A stretch of DNA of 41,174 nt, taken from positions 1-41,174 of the forward strand of contig NZ_JAFBIO010000015.1 of assembly GCF_021531255.1 (NCBI RefSeq). The letters run 5' to 3'. Source of the stretch: Allofournierella massiliensis (GTDB taxonomy: Bacteria > Bacillota > Clostridia > Oscillospirales > Ruminococcaceae). The notes under the pieces are model-generated. The model saw only the letters and a program-made list of their open reading frames with translations, had not been told where the DNA came from and made no database searches. A program made the position numbers and the translations under genes. Positions 6,315-13,801 of the stretch are shown here, one piece after another. Position 1 is the first letter of the stretch. Each line of letters starts with the position of its first letter.

Positions 6315-6749
6315 ATGCTGAATGTAGCAGTTTTGATGGGACGGCTGACCGGCGACCCCGAAATTCGGGTGACCCCGGACGGGAAAAAGGTGGCTTCTTT
6401 TTCTGTTGCCTGTGACCGGGATTTTAAAAACCGGGACGGTGAACGGCAGACGGATTTCCTCAACATTGTGGCCTGGGAGAAAACCGCTGAATTCCTGGAA
6501 AAGTATTTCCATAAGGGAGACCTGATCTCTATTGAAGGCAGAATTCAGGCCCGGCAGTATCAGGACAGGAACGGCAACAACCGCACAGCCGTTGAAATCG
6601 TGGCCAGAAACGTATTTTTTGCCGGAGGCAAGAAAGATACCGAAGGCGCACAAAAAATGAATCCTGCGGGCCAAAATCAGGGGTCTTTTACACCGGTACA
6701 GAATGACGGTTTTGCCCTGATTGACGATGAAGAAGACCTTCCGTTTTAA
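6315..6749 (+). CDS. ssb: Single-stranded DNA-binding protein
   Basis: A 144-residue SSB. The OB-fold occupies about 1-105, with MLNVAVLMGRLTGDPEIR at the start, VASFSVACDR, FLNIVAWEKTAEFLEKYFHKGDLISIEGRIQ and NRTAVEIVARNVFF. A Gln/Asn/Gly-rich linker leads to the acidic tip DDEEDLPF, which recruits partner proteins. The start at 6315 has GGAGG at 7 nt; the TTG 6 nt earlier is too near it. It protects ssDNA in replication and recombination and sits between recombination and replication genes. Confidence 0.97.
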   Translation: MLNVAVLMGRLTGDPEIRVTPDGKKVASFSVACDRDFKNRDGERQTDFLNIVAWEKTAEFLEKYFHKGDLISIEGRIQARQYQDRNGNNRTAVEIVARNVFFAGGKKDTEGAQKMNPAGQNQGSFTPVQNDGFALIDDEEDLPF

Positions 6750-6761
6750 GGGGGCTTCCAC

Positions 6762-7475
6762 ATGAACCATATGTTTGATGTGACCATTGCCACCATGTAC
6801 GGTGTGCCGGAAGCGGTCATGATTCAGCACCTATACTTCTGGATCGCCAAGAACCAGGCGAACGGTAGACACTTTCATGATGGCCGATTTTGGACTTATA
6901 GCAGCATTGAGGCGCTTGCACAAATTCTTCCGTATTTTTCAGCACAACAAATCCGAAGGCTTCTTAAAAAACTGCAGGACGAAGGCATTTTATATGCGGC
7001 GAATTACAACAAAAATACATGGGACAGAACCGTTTGGTATGCCTTGGACAACAAGATTTTGAGGATCATTGAAGGGGTTGATGGCATCGACAATGACGCT
7101 CAGCAGGAAGCCTCAGAGGCTTTTCAAAATCGACAAATGCATTTGTCGAAATCGACAAATGGATGTGTCGAAATCGACAAATGTATAAAAGGTACAGATA
7201 AAAGAACAGATATAAAAGAGAGGGGGGAAAACGCCCCCCAGCCCCCGGAGGGGGAGAAACGCTCCAGATTTGTTCCCCCGACTGTTGAGGAAGTGGCTGC
7301 CTATTGCAGAGAGAGAAACAACAGAATAGACCCGCAGACATTTGTGGACTTCTATGCATCAAAAGGATGGGTAGTTGGAAAATCCAAAATGAAGGATTGG
7401 AAGGCGGCCGTCCGCACATGGGAGAAGCGGGATGGCAATAGTCAGCCTGAAAGGAAGGTGAACTTTCTGCCATGA
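6762..7475 (+). CDS. Replication initiator (DnaD/O-like winged-helix protein)
   Basis: A 237-residue protein. The N-terminal part (about 1-95) is a winged helix (SSIEALAQILPYFSAQQIRRLLKKLQDEGILYAANYNKNTWDRTVWYAL) of the phage initiator type. The variable middle contains the iterons. The C-terminal region (TVEEVAAYCRERNNRIDPQTFVDFYASKGWVVGKSKMKDWKAAVRTW) is a helical module common in such initiators. It lies directly before and overlaps the DnaB-like helicase gene, matching an initiator/loader plus helicase pair. Three 22-bp repeats inside its own gene mark the likely origin, an arrangement known for lambda O and related proteins. Confidence 0.8.
   Translation: MNHMFDVTIATMYGVPEAVMIQHLYFWIAKNQANGRHFHDGRFWTYSSIEALAQILPYFSAQQIRRLLKKLQDEGILYAANYNKNTWDRTVWYALDNKILRIIEGVDGIDNDAQQEASEAFQNRQMHLSKSTNGCVEIDKCIKGTDKRTDIKERGENAPQPPEGEKRSRFVPPTVEEVAAYCRERNNRIDPQTFVDFYASKGWVVGKSKMKDWKAAVRTWEKRDGNSQPERKVNFLP
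7128..7183. other. Candidate replication origin, three 22-bp iterons
   Basis: AATCGACAAATG occurs at 7128, 7150 and 7172, exactly 22 bp apart (about two helical turns). The first two units also share a GTCG end, and CGACAAATGCATTTGTCG in the first is palindromic. A/T-rich sequence (ATGTATAAAA) follows. The array lies in the variable middle of the initiator gene, the usual place for phage origins. The origin role is inferred. Confidence 0.6.
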
Positions 7476-8662
7476 GCGAAGTGGAGCTGGCGGTTATCGG
7501 CTGCCTGATCCAGAACGAAAAGGCCCAGGCGGAGATTCTCGACAAAGTAAAGAAAAGCGATTTCCTGAGCCCCGAACTGGGGGAACTGTTTGAACGGCTG
7601 CGGCACCAGTGGGATCAAAACGGCCGGGTGGATGCGGTGACGGTGGCAGCTCTGCCACAGGATCAAAAAGTGCTGGCCATGCAATGCTGTGAAGCCCCGA
7701 TTGTCTATAGTGCTTATGCCTCCTACATAAAAACGATGTTGGACGCATCCAAGGGCGCAAAGGCTCAGACGATTGGGTTAAAACTGGCCACAGGGGATTG
7801 CACGGTGGAAGAAATCGAAGAGGCCGTTGAATCTCTGAGCCTGCTTTTGGCCGGCAAGGAAGAGGTCAAGCGCTTCAGCGCCATGGACGGGGTGATCTGG
7901 TTCATCAAGGCCATGTCTGAAGGCAAAAACCCGGCAATGAAAACCGGGTTTACCAGGCTGGACAACTACACCGCCTGGGCGCCCGGGGACTTTGTGGTGA
8001 TCGGCGGCCGGCCCAGCAGCGGCAAAACCGCTTTCACCCTGCAGCTTGCCTTGCAGATGGCAGAGAGCGGAAAACGGGTAGTGTACTACAGCTACGAAAC
8101 AAGTCGAGAAAAGTTGACCATGCGGGCGGCTGCCTGCGATTGGGGGCTGGATTTTGATTCCGTGCGCCGGTATTCCGCCAACCTGGACAGAGTGAGCCGG
8201 TTTGACATGGACAGGTATTCCAAGCGGCCGTTTGAGATTGTGGAGGCGGCCGGCAGGGGTACCGGGTGGCTGAAGATGGACGCCCTGGCACACAAAGCTG
8301 ATGTGGTGTTTATTGACTACCTGGGCCTGATTCCCGGGAGCGGGCAATCGGAATATGAACGGGCCACACGGGTGAGTAAGGAACTGCATACCATGGCCCA
8401 AAGCACCAAGATGCTGGTGGTTACCCTTTGTCAGCTGAACCGGGCCGGCGCCGGGACGATTCCCACCATGGAGAACCTGCGGGAGAGCGGCCAGATCGAG
8501 CAGGACGCCGACAACATCATTCTTCTGCACAACGACAAAGAGCGCAACAACTATGTTGTTCGCATTGCCAAGAACAAGGATGGCGTGACCGGGGATCTTG
8601 CGTACATGTTCGACGGAAGCAAACAGCACTTCTATGAATGCGAAGCGAGGTACGACACATGA
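7472..8662 (+). CDS. DnaB-like replicative helicase
   Basis: A 396-residue hexameric helicase that would unwind DNA at the phage fork. The N-terminal DnaB domain (ELAVIGCLIQNEKAQAEIL..., about 1-95) precedes the RecA-like core, with Walker A GRPSSGKTAF (about 179-188), YYSYETS (about 207), Walker B VVFIDYLG (about 278-285), QLNR (sensor) and ESGQIEQDADNIILL near the C-terminus. It overlaps the initiator stop and the RusA start (ATGA), so all three are coupled. Confidence 0.95.
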   Translation: MSEVELAVIGCLIQNEKAQAEILDKVKKSDFLSPELGELFERLRHQWDQNGRVDAVTVAALPQDQKVLAMQCCEAPIVYSAYASYIKTMLDASKGAKAQTIGLKLATGDCTVEEIEEAVESLSLLLAGKEEVKRFSAMDGVIWFIKAMSEGKNPAMKTGFTRLDNYTAWAPGDFVVIGGRPSSGKTAFTLQLALQMAESGKRVVYYSYETSREKLTMRAAACDWGLDFDSVRRYSANLDRVSRFDMDRYSKRPFEIVEAAGRGTGWLKMDALAHKADVVFIDYLGLIPGSGQSEYERATRVSKELHTMAQSTKMLVVTLCQLNRAGAGTIPTMENLRESGQIEQDADNIILLHNDKERNNYVVRIAKNKDGVTGDLAYMFDGSKQHFYECEARYDT

Positions 8663-9021
8663 AGATTGTTTTGAAGGGCGTCCCGCCCTCCTGCAACCAG
8701 TTCAACGGCAGAGGCAATGTTTGGGCTTACAGAAAGGCAAAAGAAGAGTGGACAAGGAAAGTATATGCCTTAAGCCGAAACTGCCCGGAAAGGCCCAAAA
8801 TGCCGCTGAAAAAGGCACTGGTGCGGATTGACTATTTTTTCCCGGACAAGCGCCGGCGGGATGAGGACAATTACAGCGGCAAGTTGTTCATGGACGGCCT
8901 GACCCAGGCGGGGGTGATTGTGGACGATAACTTTTGGGTGATTTCAAAATCCATCCATGCCCACCTGGACAAGGCAAACCCGAGAACAGAAATCATGGTG
9001 CTGAGCTTGGAGGGATTATAA
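8659..9021 (+). CDS. RusA-like Holliday junction resolvase
   Basis: A 120-residue protein beginning MKIVLKGVPPSCNQFNG. PDKRRRDEDNYSGKLFMDGLTQAGVIVDDNFWV (about 63-95) carries the spaced Asp residues that bind metal in RusA-family resolvases (DxDN...D...DD), followed by a terminal beta strand. It would resolve four-way junctions made by annealing and replication. The ATG overlaps the helicase stop codon; an upstream in-frame ATG would need a 21-bp overlap and has no ribosome binding site. Confidence 0.85.
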   Translation: MKIVLKGVPPSCNQFNGRGNVWAYRKAKEEWTRKVYALSRNCPERPKMPLKKALVRIDYFFPDKRRRDEDNYSGKLFMDGLTQAGVIVDDNFWVISKSIHAHLDKANPRTEIMVLSLEGL

Positions 9022-9552
9022 GTGGATGCAAAAGTGGATTTCTGCAATGACATTAAGCAGAAAAATTTGATTGCGCGTTCCGGCAGAAGCCGGGCTTCGA
9101 TCAAACCAAGAGAATTAACGCAAAAGGAGATAGTGGCGATGAATGGACCTGTAAAAACGTGGCCTAATCTCCCCGGGTTTTGGGATCGGTGTGAGTTCTT
9201 GAGAGTTTCGGAAGGCCTTTCGGTTAAAGAGTTTTCTGCAAAAGCAGGCGTTTCTTCTGCGGCTTTTTACCGGTGGAAGAAAAAAGCGATTCCCTATAAA
9301 AGCACTCTCAGAAGAATTTCTGAAGAGTTCAAATGTCCTATTGCATGGCTGGCTGGCCAGTATTTTCAAGCTGAACCGGAAGACAAAGTCAAGGAGCAAG
9401 AGGACGTAAAGCCGTCGCCGGTCAATGAGCCTGAATTTTTGGGTTTTGAGCTTAGGCTTTGCGGAAACTACACAGGGGCAGAAATCAAAGGCATTATTGG
9501 TTCTCTTTCGGATGATAAAGAGTACGGGGCCCAGGTGGTGATTTCAAAATGA
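9022..9552 (+). CDS. Two-part phage protein with C-terminal HTH
   Basis: A 176-residue protein from a GTG directly after the RusA stop. Residues about 1-48 (CNDIKQKNLIARSGRSR...LTQKEIVAMNGPVKTW) match from memory a small stand-alone Firmicutes phage protein with 'IARSARN...LTKKEI..MNG'. Residues about 55-115 form an XRE-like helix-turn-helix (SVKEFSAKAGVSSAAFYRWKKKAIPYKSTLRRISEEF). An internal ATG at 9139 has its own AAGGAGA and could give the HTH part alone, so one or two products are possible. The tail is linker-like and then beta-rich. Confidence 0.65.
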   Translation: MDAKVDFCNDIKQKNLIARSGRSRASIKPRELTQKEIVAMNGPVKTWPNLPGFWDRCEFLRVSEGLSVKEFSAKAGVSSAAFYRWKKKAIPYKSTLRRISEEFKCPIAWLAGQYFQAEPEDKVKEQEDVKPSPVNEPEFLGFELRLCGNYTGAEIKGIIGSLSDDKEYGAQVVISK

Positions 9553-9734
9553 CCGTTCATGTGATCCGTCTCTACAGCAAGAACGCCGGCACCGTGCAGC
9601 TGGCTAATATGGCTTTCCGCACCCAGTACGGTGCCGAGGAAGAGCTGCGCAAGAGCGGCTATACCGATGTGGGACAGAACCGATGGGAGAGCGACAAGAT
9701 GATCGCCGCAATCACGGAGGTGAAGGTGTTATGA
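9549..9734 (+). CDS. Hypothetical small protein
   Basis: A 61-residue protein (MTVHVIRLYSKNAGTVQLANMAFRTQYGAEEELRKSGYTDVGQNRWESD...) that starts on an ATGA overlap with the HTH gene and ends on an ATGA overlap with the next. It appears to be a small alpha/beta domain: basic N-terminal strand, central helix, terminal strand (IAAITEVKVL). I do not recognise a function. Confidence 0.6.
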   Translation: MTVHVIRLYSKNAGTVQLANMAFRTQYGAEEELRKSGYTDVGQNRWESDKMIAAITEVKVL

Positions 9735-10033
9735 CAACTTACATGCTGGTGGACACCTCCCCGGAGGCCCTGCCCAGGGGCGTTTATGACAGCGCAAAGG
9801 ATGTGGCTGCGGTGCTGGGCGTTGCGGTGGACAGTATTTACCACCCGGAAAACAAAAGGAGCAACGACAGAATCTACCGCATGGGCCAGGAAAAGGTGCG
9901 CCTGATCCGAATCCGGGAGAAAGAGCCACGGGTAAATAAGAAAGAGCCCAAAGTGACCGTAAAGCTGGCAAAGAGGCCGCCGGATGGGAAATGCACCTTT
10001 CCCGGGCTGGCGGCCATGATGGTGGAGGTGTGA
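9731..10033 (+). CDS. Hypothetical protein with HTH-like N-terminus
   Basis: A 100-residue protein. VYDSAKDVAAVLGVAVDSIYHPENKRSNDRIYRMGQEKVRLIRI (about 18-62) has the spacing of a small helix-turn-helix followed by a wing, as in phage proteins that recognise short DNA sites. The C-terminal third is basic (RVNKKEPKVTVKLAKRPPDG). It is coupled by ATGA to the upstream ORF. Function unknown; a DNA-binding role is only a suggestion. Confidence 0.55.
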   Translation: MTTYMLVDTSPEALPRGVYDSAKDVAAVLGVAVDSIYHPENKRSNDRIYRMGQEKVRLIRIREKEPRVNKKEPKVTVKLAKRPPDGKCTFPGLAAMMVEV

Positions 10034-10036
10034 TGC

Positions 10037-10498
10037 ATGAACCGAGCTTTATTGAGTTCAAAAAACATGAACTGGTGTACACCGCAAGACTTTTTTGATT
10101 ACCTGAACATGGAGGTTGGGTTTGTGTTGGATGCGGCGGCAACTGACAATACGGCAAAATGTTCTAAATTCTTCACGCCTGAAACGGATGGGCTTTCTCA
10201 AAGCTGGGATTTCGGAGGGCCGGTGTTCTGCAATCCGCCTTATGGCAGAGAGATTGGAAAGTTGGTAAAGAAGGCATACGAAGAATCAATCAGTAGTGGG
10301 CAGACGGTGGTTCTTCTTATTCCGGCCAGAACCGACACAGCCTATTTTCATGATTTCATTTATGGGAAATCAGAAATTCGGTTTTTGCGTGGGCGGCTTC
10401 GATTCACGGATGAAAACGGGAATGCTTCTGACCCTGCACCTTTTCCGTCCATGTTGGTGATTTACCACGGAAAAAATAAAGGAGGAATGACCCCATGA
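10037..10498 (+). CDS. Phage Dam-type N6-adenine methyltransferase
   Basis: A 153-residue protein of the compact phage Dam family. WCTPQDFFDYLNMEVGFVLDAAAT (about 13-36) precedes the catalytic motif NPPYGREIGKLVKKAYEE (about 67-84), a DPPY variant with Asn. FLRGRLRFTDENGNASDPAPFPSMLVIY follows, a typical end for the family. It transfers methyl from SAM to adenine, probably protecting phage DNA from host restriction or marking it. It lies downstream of replication genes with GGTGGAGG before the ATG. Confidence 0.9.
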   Translation: MNRALLSSKNMNWCTPQDFFDYLNMEVGFVLDAAATDNTAKCSKFFTPETDGLSQSWDFGGPVFCNPPYGREIGKLVKKAYEESISSGQTVVLLIPARTDTAYFHDFIYGKSEIRFLRGRLRFTDENGNASDPAPFPSMLVIYHGKNKGGMTP

Positions 10499-10806
10499 AA
10501 GCACATATTTCCGGATTTGCCCCGGAACTTGCCCGGGCGCTGCATGAAGAGGCTGAAAAGCAGTGCAACGATATCATCCAAGAGCAGAGCGAGGATATCA
10601 TGCGGCGCTGCATGAATCTTTTGATGATGGCCTGCGCAAACATCAGCCTGAGCCCCAAGACCGGGCAGAGGATCAAGGCGGACTTGGACAAGAACATCCT
10701 GCCGGCCTGGGCCTACTATGCCGCCACCGGGGACGGGGATGATGCAATCCAGAGCCACCTGGAGCGCATGGGATGGCCGTACTATGAGACCAAAAGGAGG
10801 ATGTGA
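10495..10806 (+). CDS. Hypothetical helical phage protein
   Basis: A 103-residue protein, mostly helical by pattern (LARALHEEAEKQCNDIIQEQSEDIMRRCMNLLMMACANISLSPKTGQRIKADLDKNILPAWAYYAATGDGDDAIQSHLERMG). It overlaps the methylase stop codon (ATGA) and has GGAGG upstream. The family is not recognised. It may be a small oligomeric DNA-metabolism accessory, but no residue pattern supports a specific role. Confidence 0.6.
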   Translation: MKAHISGFAPELARALHEEAEKQCNDIIQEQSEDIMRRCMNLLMMACANISLSPKTGQRIKADLDKNILPAWAYYAATGDGDDAIQSHLERMGWPYYETKRRM

Positions 10807-10817
10807 AAGGATAGCCT

Positions 10818-10982
10818 ATGATTACTGGAGCTTTGTGTGTCATGGCCGGCTTTGGCCTGTGCGCCGTGGGCGTGTGCGTTTGCGCCGAAACACTGGCCGA
10901 TGCCGTGATAGAGACCGTTTACCGCAAGGTGGAGCGCTGGCCCGTGGCCGATGCGCTGGATGAAAAGGAGGATGAGATGTGA
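10818..10982 (+). CDS. Small single-TM protein
   Basis: A 54-residue protein too short for many gene callers. Residues 2-24 (ITGALCVMAGFGLCAVGVCVCAE) form one hydrophobic segment rich in Cys and Gly, followed by an amphipathic helix and an acidic end (DALDEKEDEM). AAAGGA lies 6 nt before ATG, and its stop overlaps the GTG of the next gene. Function unknown; it resembles other orphan membrane microproteins of phage early operons. Confidence 0.5.
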   Translation: MITGALCVMAGFGLCAVGVCVCAETLADAVIETVYRKVERWPVADALDEKEDEM

Positions 10983-11872
10983 AGGCTTACAAAGGATTTA
11001 ATGAAAACATGACCTGTCGTGGCTTTCAGTACGAAGAAGGCAAAACATATCACGAAGAAGAAGCTATTCTTTGTAAAAAAGGGTTTCATGCTTGCGAAAA
11101 CCCGCTGGACACGTTCAACTACTACGCTCCCGCAAATTCCGTTTACCACGAAGTGGATTTGGACGAAGTAGCGGAAAGGCACAGCGACGGCGACACAAAA
11201 CTGTGTGCAAAAACAATTCGGATTGGCGCACGACTGGATGTAGCAGGCATATGCAAGGCACATTTTGATTATGTAAAGGCTAAGTGCATACCTGCAAACG
11301 GGAGAGTAGCAGGCGACAAAGAAAGCGCCGCAGCGGGTGAGCGGGGCAGCGCCGCAGCGGGTGAGCGGGGCAGCGCCGCAGCGGGTTACCAGGGCAGCGC
11401 CGCAGCGGGTTACCAGGGCAGCGCCGCAGCGGGTTACCAGGGCAGCGCCGCAGCGGGTAACTGGGGCAGCGCCGCAGCGGGTGAGCGGGGCAGCGCCGCA
11501 GCGGGTAACTGGGGCAGCGCCGCAGCGGGTGAGCGGGGCAGCGCCGCAGCGGGTAACTGGGGCAGCGCCGCAGCGGGTAACTGGGGCAGCGCCGCAGCGG
11601 GTGAGCGGGGCAGCGCCGCAGCGGGTGAGCGGGGCAGCGCCGCAGCGGGTGAGCAGGGCAGCGCCGCAGCGGGTGAGCAGGGAATTGCTTGTTGCCGGGG
11701 TGGAAAAGTTAAAGGTGGCATGGGGGCTGTGATTGTAATCGCAGAACTGGACGAAGATGGGCGTGCTATTGGAGTTTCGGCGGCTATTGTGGACGGCAAA
11801 AAAATAAAGGCGGATACCTGGTACACCGTAAAAGACGGGGAGCTTGTGGAGGTAAAAGACTATGACCGTTGA
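10979..11872 (+). CDS. GSAAAG-repeat protein with phage N-terminal domain
   Basis: A 297-residue protein. The N-terminal domain (MKAYKGFNENMTCRGFQYEEGKTY..., ILCKKGFHACENPLDTFNYYAP, about 1-95) matches a phage domain I know as DUF7666. It is followed by 15 octapeptide repeats G-S-A-A-A-G-x-x (about 115-234) and a C-terminal beta region (GGMGAVIVIAELDEDGRAIGVSAAIVDGKKIKADTWYTVKDGELVEV). The repeats may form a beta-solenoid. It starts at a GTG overlapping the upstream stop, with AAGGAGG 7 nt away. Function unknown; the repeat number and the variable dipeptides suggest rapid change. Confidence 0.8.
   Translation: MKAYKGFNENMTCRGFQYEEGKTYHEEEAILCKKGFHACENPLDTFNYYAPANSVYHEVDLDEVAERHSDGDTKLCAKTIRIGARLDVAGICKAHFDYVKAKCIPANGRVAGDKESAAAGERGSAAAGERGSAAAGYQGSAAAGYQGSAAAGYQGSAAAGNWGSAAAGERGSAAAGNWGSAAAGERGSAAAGNWGSAAAGNWGSAAAGERGSAAAGERGSAAAGEQGSAAAGEQGIACCRGGKVKGGMGAVIVIAELDEDGRAIGVSAAIVDGKKIKADTWYTVKDGELVEVKDYDR
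11321..11680 (+). repeat. 24-bp tandem repeats x15, octapeptide-coding
   Basis: Fifteen 24-bp units (360 bp). Eighteen bases (GGCAGCGCCGCAGCGGGT) are constant, apart from the first unit, and six vary among four versions only: GAGCGG (ER), TACCAG (YQ), AACTGG (NW) and GAGCAG (EQ). The order is ER, ER, YQ x3, NW, ER, NW, ER, NW, NW, ER, ER, EQ, EQ. Near-identity of the constant part points to recent expansion by slippage or unequal recombination. Confidence 0.95.
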
Positions 11873-12539
11873 ACTGATCGCCTATACCCAGATGCCCGGA
11901 TTCCCGGGCAATCCCATGGCCGTTGTGGAGCAGGCTGCCAGCGTATGTTATGACAGCCGGCCCACCGAAACCTACAGGATCGCCAATACTTGTAAGGCAT
12001 CCGGCCATACCAGCGTGTTGGAGCATATCTCTTTTACCTTCCACATCAGCTGCGTTTCCCGGGCCCTGCTGGCCCAGCTGACCCGGCACAGACACGCCAG
12101 CTTTTCCGTGAGAAGCCAGCGGTATTGCAGCGAATGGGGATTTAAGCATGTGACCCCAAAGTCTGTAAAAGTAATGGGCATGGAGGATGCATTTGAAAAC
12201 AGAATGAGCGAAATCAATTGCGCTTATCGCTGGCTTCAAGATGAAGAGGTTCCCTCCGAAGATGCCCGCTATGTACTTCCCAACGCCTGCTGTACTGAGC
12301 TGTACATGACCATGAACGCTCGGGCGCTGATTGAATCCAGCCGGCAGCGGCTTTGCTCCCGTGCCCAGTGGGAAATCCGTGGCATGTTTGAGGCCATGCG
12401 GGAGGCTGTGCGGCCAGTCTGCCCGGAGGTGGCTGATTGGATGCGGCCCAAGTGCGAGGATGATCCTAAGCATCCTTTTTGCCCGGAATCCAAGGGATGC
12501 GGGCGGCATCCAAAGCTGGAGGAGGTGTACAAGAAATGA
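11862..12539 (+). CDS. thyX: Flavin-dependent thymidylate synthase
   Basis: A 225-residue ThyX that would make dTMP from dUMP using FAD, NADPH and methylene-tetrahydrofolate, raising thymidine supply for phage replication. The signature RHRHASFSVRSQRY (75-88) matches RHRxxSxxxxSxRY exactly. Other family parts are SVLEHISFTFHI (about 51-62), EDARYVLPNACCTELYMTMNAR (about 132-153) and RAQWEIRGMFEAM. The Cys-rich end (CEDDPKHPFCPESKGCGRHP) is an extension. It overlaps the repeat protein by 11 bp and the next ORF by ATGA. Confidence 0.97.
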   Translation: MTVELIAYTQMPGFPGNPMAVVEQAASVCYDSRPTETYRIANTCKASGHTSVLEHISFTFHISCVSRALLAQLTRHRHASFSVRSQRYCSEWGFKHVTPKSVKVMGMEDAFENRMSEINCAYRWLQDEEVPSEDARYVLPNACCTELYMTMNARALIESSRQRLCSRAQWEIRGMFEAMREAVRPVCPEVADWMRPKCEDDPKHPFCPESKGCGRHPKLEEVYKK

Positions 12540-12958
12540 GCTATGATATTTCGCTCTGTGACCCTATCACAAAGGAAACCTTAGAAACCGATGTGCCTAA
12601 CATGATGACCGGCGGAACATATGCCGTGGGAGGTACTCGAGAGATGTGGGTGAATGTTACATATAACTACGCTCGCTGGTATTATGAGCCCGGCGTATTT
12701 GCCCCTACCGAAGAAGAAAGCAAAGGGATTCGCACAATTTATGGGCTTACCGGAGCGGAAAGTATCCCCGTTCTGAGAAAGGCTATTTCGGCACTGAAAA
12801 GCATGAATACCGATATTAGCGAAAAAGAACGCAAAGAGTGCGAAGAGCAAGGTGCCACGGGGTACTGGATGCCTACAAGAGAAAACGCCATCAGACCGCT
12901 TTTCCAGCTGCTTGCCATGGCTCAGATGCGGCCTGACGGTGTATGGGAAGGGGATTGA
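12536..12958 (+). CDS. Conserved phage protein of unknown function
   Basis: A 140-residue protein starting MSYDISLCDPITKETLETD. This opening (YDISLCDPVTG...) is one I recall from many Firmicutes phages. The middle (GGTREMWVNVTYNYARWYYEP...IRTIYGLTGAESIPVLRKAISAL) and the end (MPTRENAIRPLFQLLAMAQMRPDGVWEGD) are also typical. It looks like a globular, possibly nucleotide-metabolism-linked protein beside ThyX, but its role is not known to me. Confidence 0.75.
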   Translation: MSYDISLCDPITKETLETDVPNMMTGGTYAVGGTREMWVNVTYNYARWYYEPGVFAPTEEESKGIRTIYGLTGAESIPVLRKAISALKSMNTDISEKERKECEEQGATGYWMPTRENAIRPLFQLLAMAQMRPDGVWEGD

Positions 12959-12959
12959 A

Positions 12960-13076
12960 ATGAGCCAAAGAAGAGAAAAGAAGATCCGCCGGCAGATGCG
13001 GGAGCAGGAGTGCCGGTGTGGCCGCCCGCTGACAGAGGAAGCCTGGGCAGAGCTGGAAAGGAGGTTGATGGGGTGA
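12960..13076 (+). CDS. Small basic zinc-motif protein
   Basis: A 38-residue protein (MSQRREKKIRRQMREQECRCGRPLTEEAWAELERRLMG). A highly basic N-terminal helix is followed by C-x-C-G-R and an amphipathic helix. GGGAAGGGG precedes ATG by 6 nt, and its stop overlaps the next GTG. Function unknown; charge suggests nucleic acid contact. Confidence 0.45.
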   Translation: MSQRREKKIRRQMREQECRCGRPLTEEAWAELERRLMG

Positions 13077-13252
13077 CAGTACAAGAGTACCGAAAGCTGC
13101 ACCCCAAATGCCAATACTGCGGGCACCTTCGGCGCTTGTGGCTGCCGCCTTTCTGCGTGGGCAGAAACACCTGGTGCCAGGCAAAAGAAAAGCTTGTGAA
13201 TGAGAATCTTCCAAGGCCACTTTGCCGGCTGTTTAAAGCAAGGGAGGATTGA
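13073..13252 (+). CDS. Small Cys-rich phage protein
   Basis: A 59-residue protein from a GTG with AAAGGAGG 8 nt upstream, overlapping the previous stop. TVQEYRKLHPKCQYCGHLRRLWLPPFCVGRNTWCQAKEKLV holds C-x2-C plus two further Cys, enough for one zinc site. This pattern (HPKC.YC...) occurs in small Firmicutes phage proteins of unknown role. Confidence 0.6.
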   Translation: MTVQEYRKLHPKCQYCGHLRRLWLPPFCVGRNTWCQAKEKLVNENLPRPLCRLFKARED

Positions 13253-13254
13253 CG

Positions 13255-13650
13255 ATGACCACCAAGGAATTTTTGCAGTGGCAAATCCGCCGCACTGAGC
13301 TTGCCATCCGGCGGGCAGAGCGCAAGCCGAATGCGCCGGCGGCTGAACTTCGGGGCCTGCGGGAGAAGCTGGATCACCTTCAGGTGGCCCTGGAGGCCGT
13401 GGAGGAACACTGGCGTAGGGTGCATCAGGAAAGGGGATGGTCCGACAATGGGCCTGCCGCCGATGTTCGCCCGGTGGTGCATGGGCGCTTTGTACATGAC
13501 GGGACGAGGTTTGCTGGCGGCGTGGACTGGTGGCACTGTAGCAACTGCGGCAGTTTGGTGTCTGGAGTGGAGACGCGCTTTGCCTTCTGCCCGCACTGTG
13601 GCGCTGATATGAGGCCAAAAAACGAGGGAATGAAGAATGAGGACAATTGA
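13255..13650 (+). CDS. Coiled-coil protein with C-terminal zinc ribbon
   Basis: A 131-residue protein. Residues about 5-62 are helical and charged ([50 protein letters not shown]), likely a coiled coil. Residues about 95-122 form a zinc ribbon (WHCSNCGSL...[11 protein letters not shown]). GGAGG lies 7 nt before ATG at 13255, and a TTG 6 nt earlier is less likely. Similar zinc-ribbon ends are frequent in phage early proteins; function unknown. Confidence 0.65.
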   Translation: MTTKEFLQWQIRRTELAIRRAERKPNAPAAELRGLREKLDHLQVALEAVEEHWRRVHQERGWSDNGPAADVRPVVHGRFVHDGTRFAGGVDWWHCSNCGSLVSGVETRFAFCPHCGADMRPKNEGMKNEDN

Positions 13651-13798
13651 AGACATTAAAACGGATATTGAGTTTGTAACGCAGGATATCAAGGAATGCA
13701 AAGCGCACGGTTATAATACATGGGCTGCGCAGATGGATTTAGAGGAACTCATGCAAGAATTACGGCAGAAAGAACGTGGTTTGCAGACGGAGGTGTAA
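13637..13798 (+). CDS. Small helical protein
   Basis: A 53-residue acidic protein ([53 protein letters not shown]) predicted as two helices with heptad-like spacing. It overlaps the zinc-ribbon gene by 14 bp, with GAGGGAATGAAG as its ribosome binding region, and ends 3 bp before the Lar-like gene. Family not recognised. Confidence 0.55.
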   Translation: MRTIEDIKTDIEFVTQDIKECKAHGYNTWAAQMDLEELMQELRQKERGLQTEV

Positions 13799-13801
13799 AC
13801 G

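Noticed and set aside
11321-11680. Could be read as a CRISPR array or a diversity-generating retroelement target
   Set aside because: The units are 24 bp, in frame within a gene, and variable parts are only 6 bp. No cas gene, reverse transcriptase or template repeat is seen in the window.
12581-13708. Minus-strand frame of about 375 codons across small early genes
   Set aside because: Pro/Ser/His/Arg-rich translation typical of an antisense shadow; the plus strand has coupled ORFs with Shine-Dalgarno sites.
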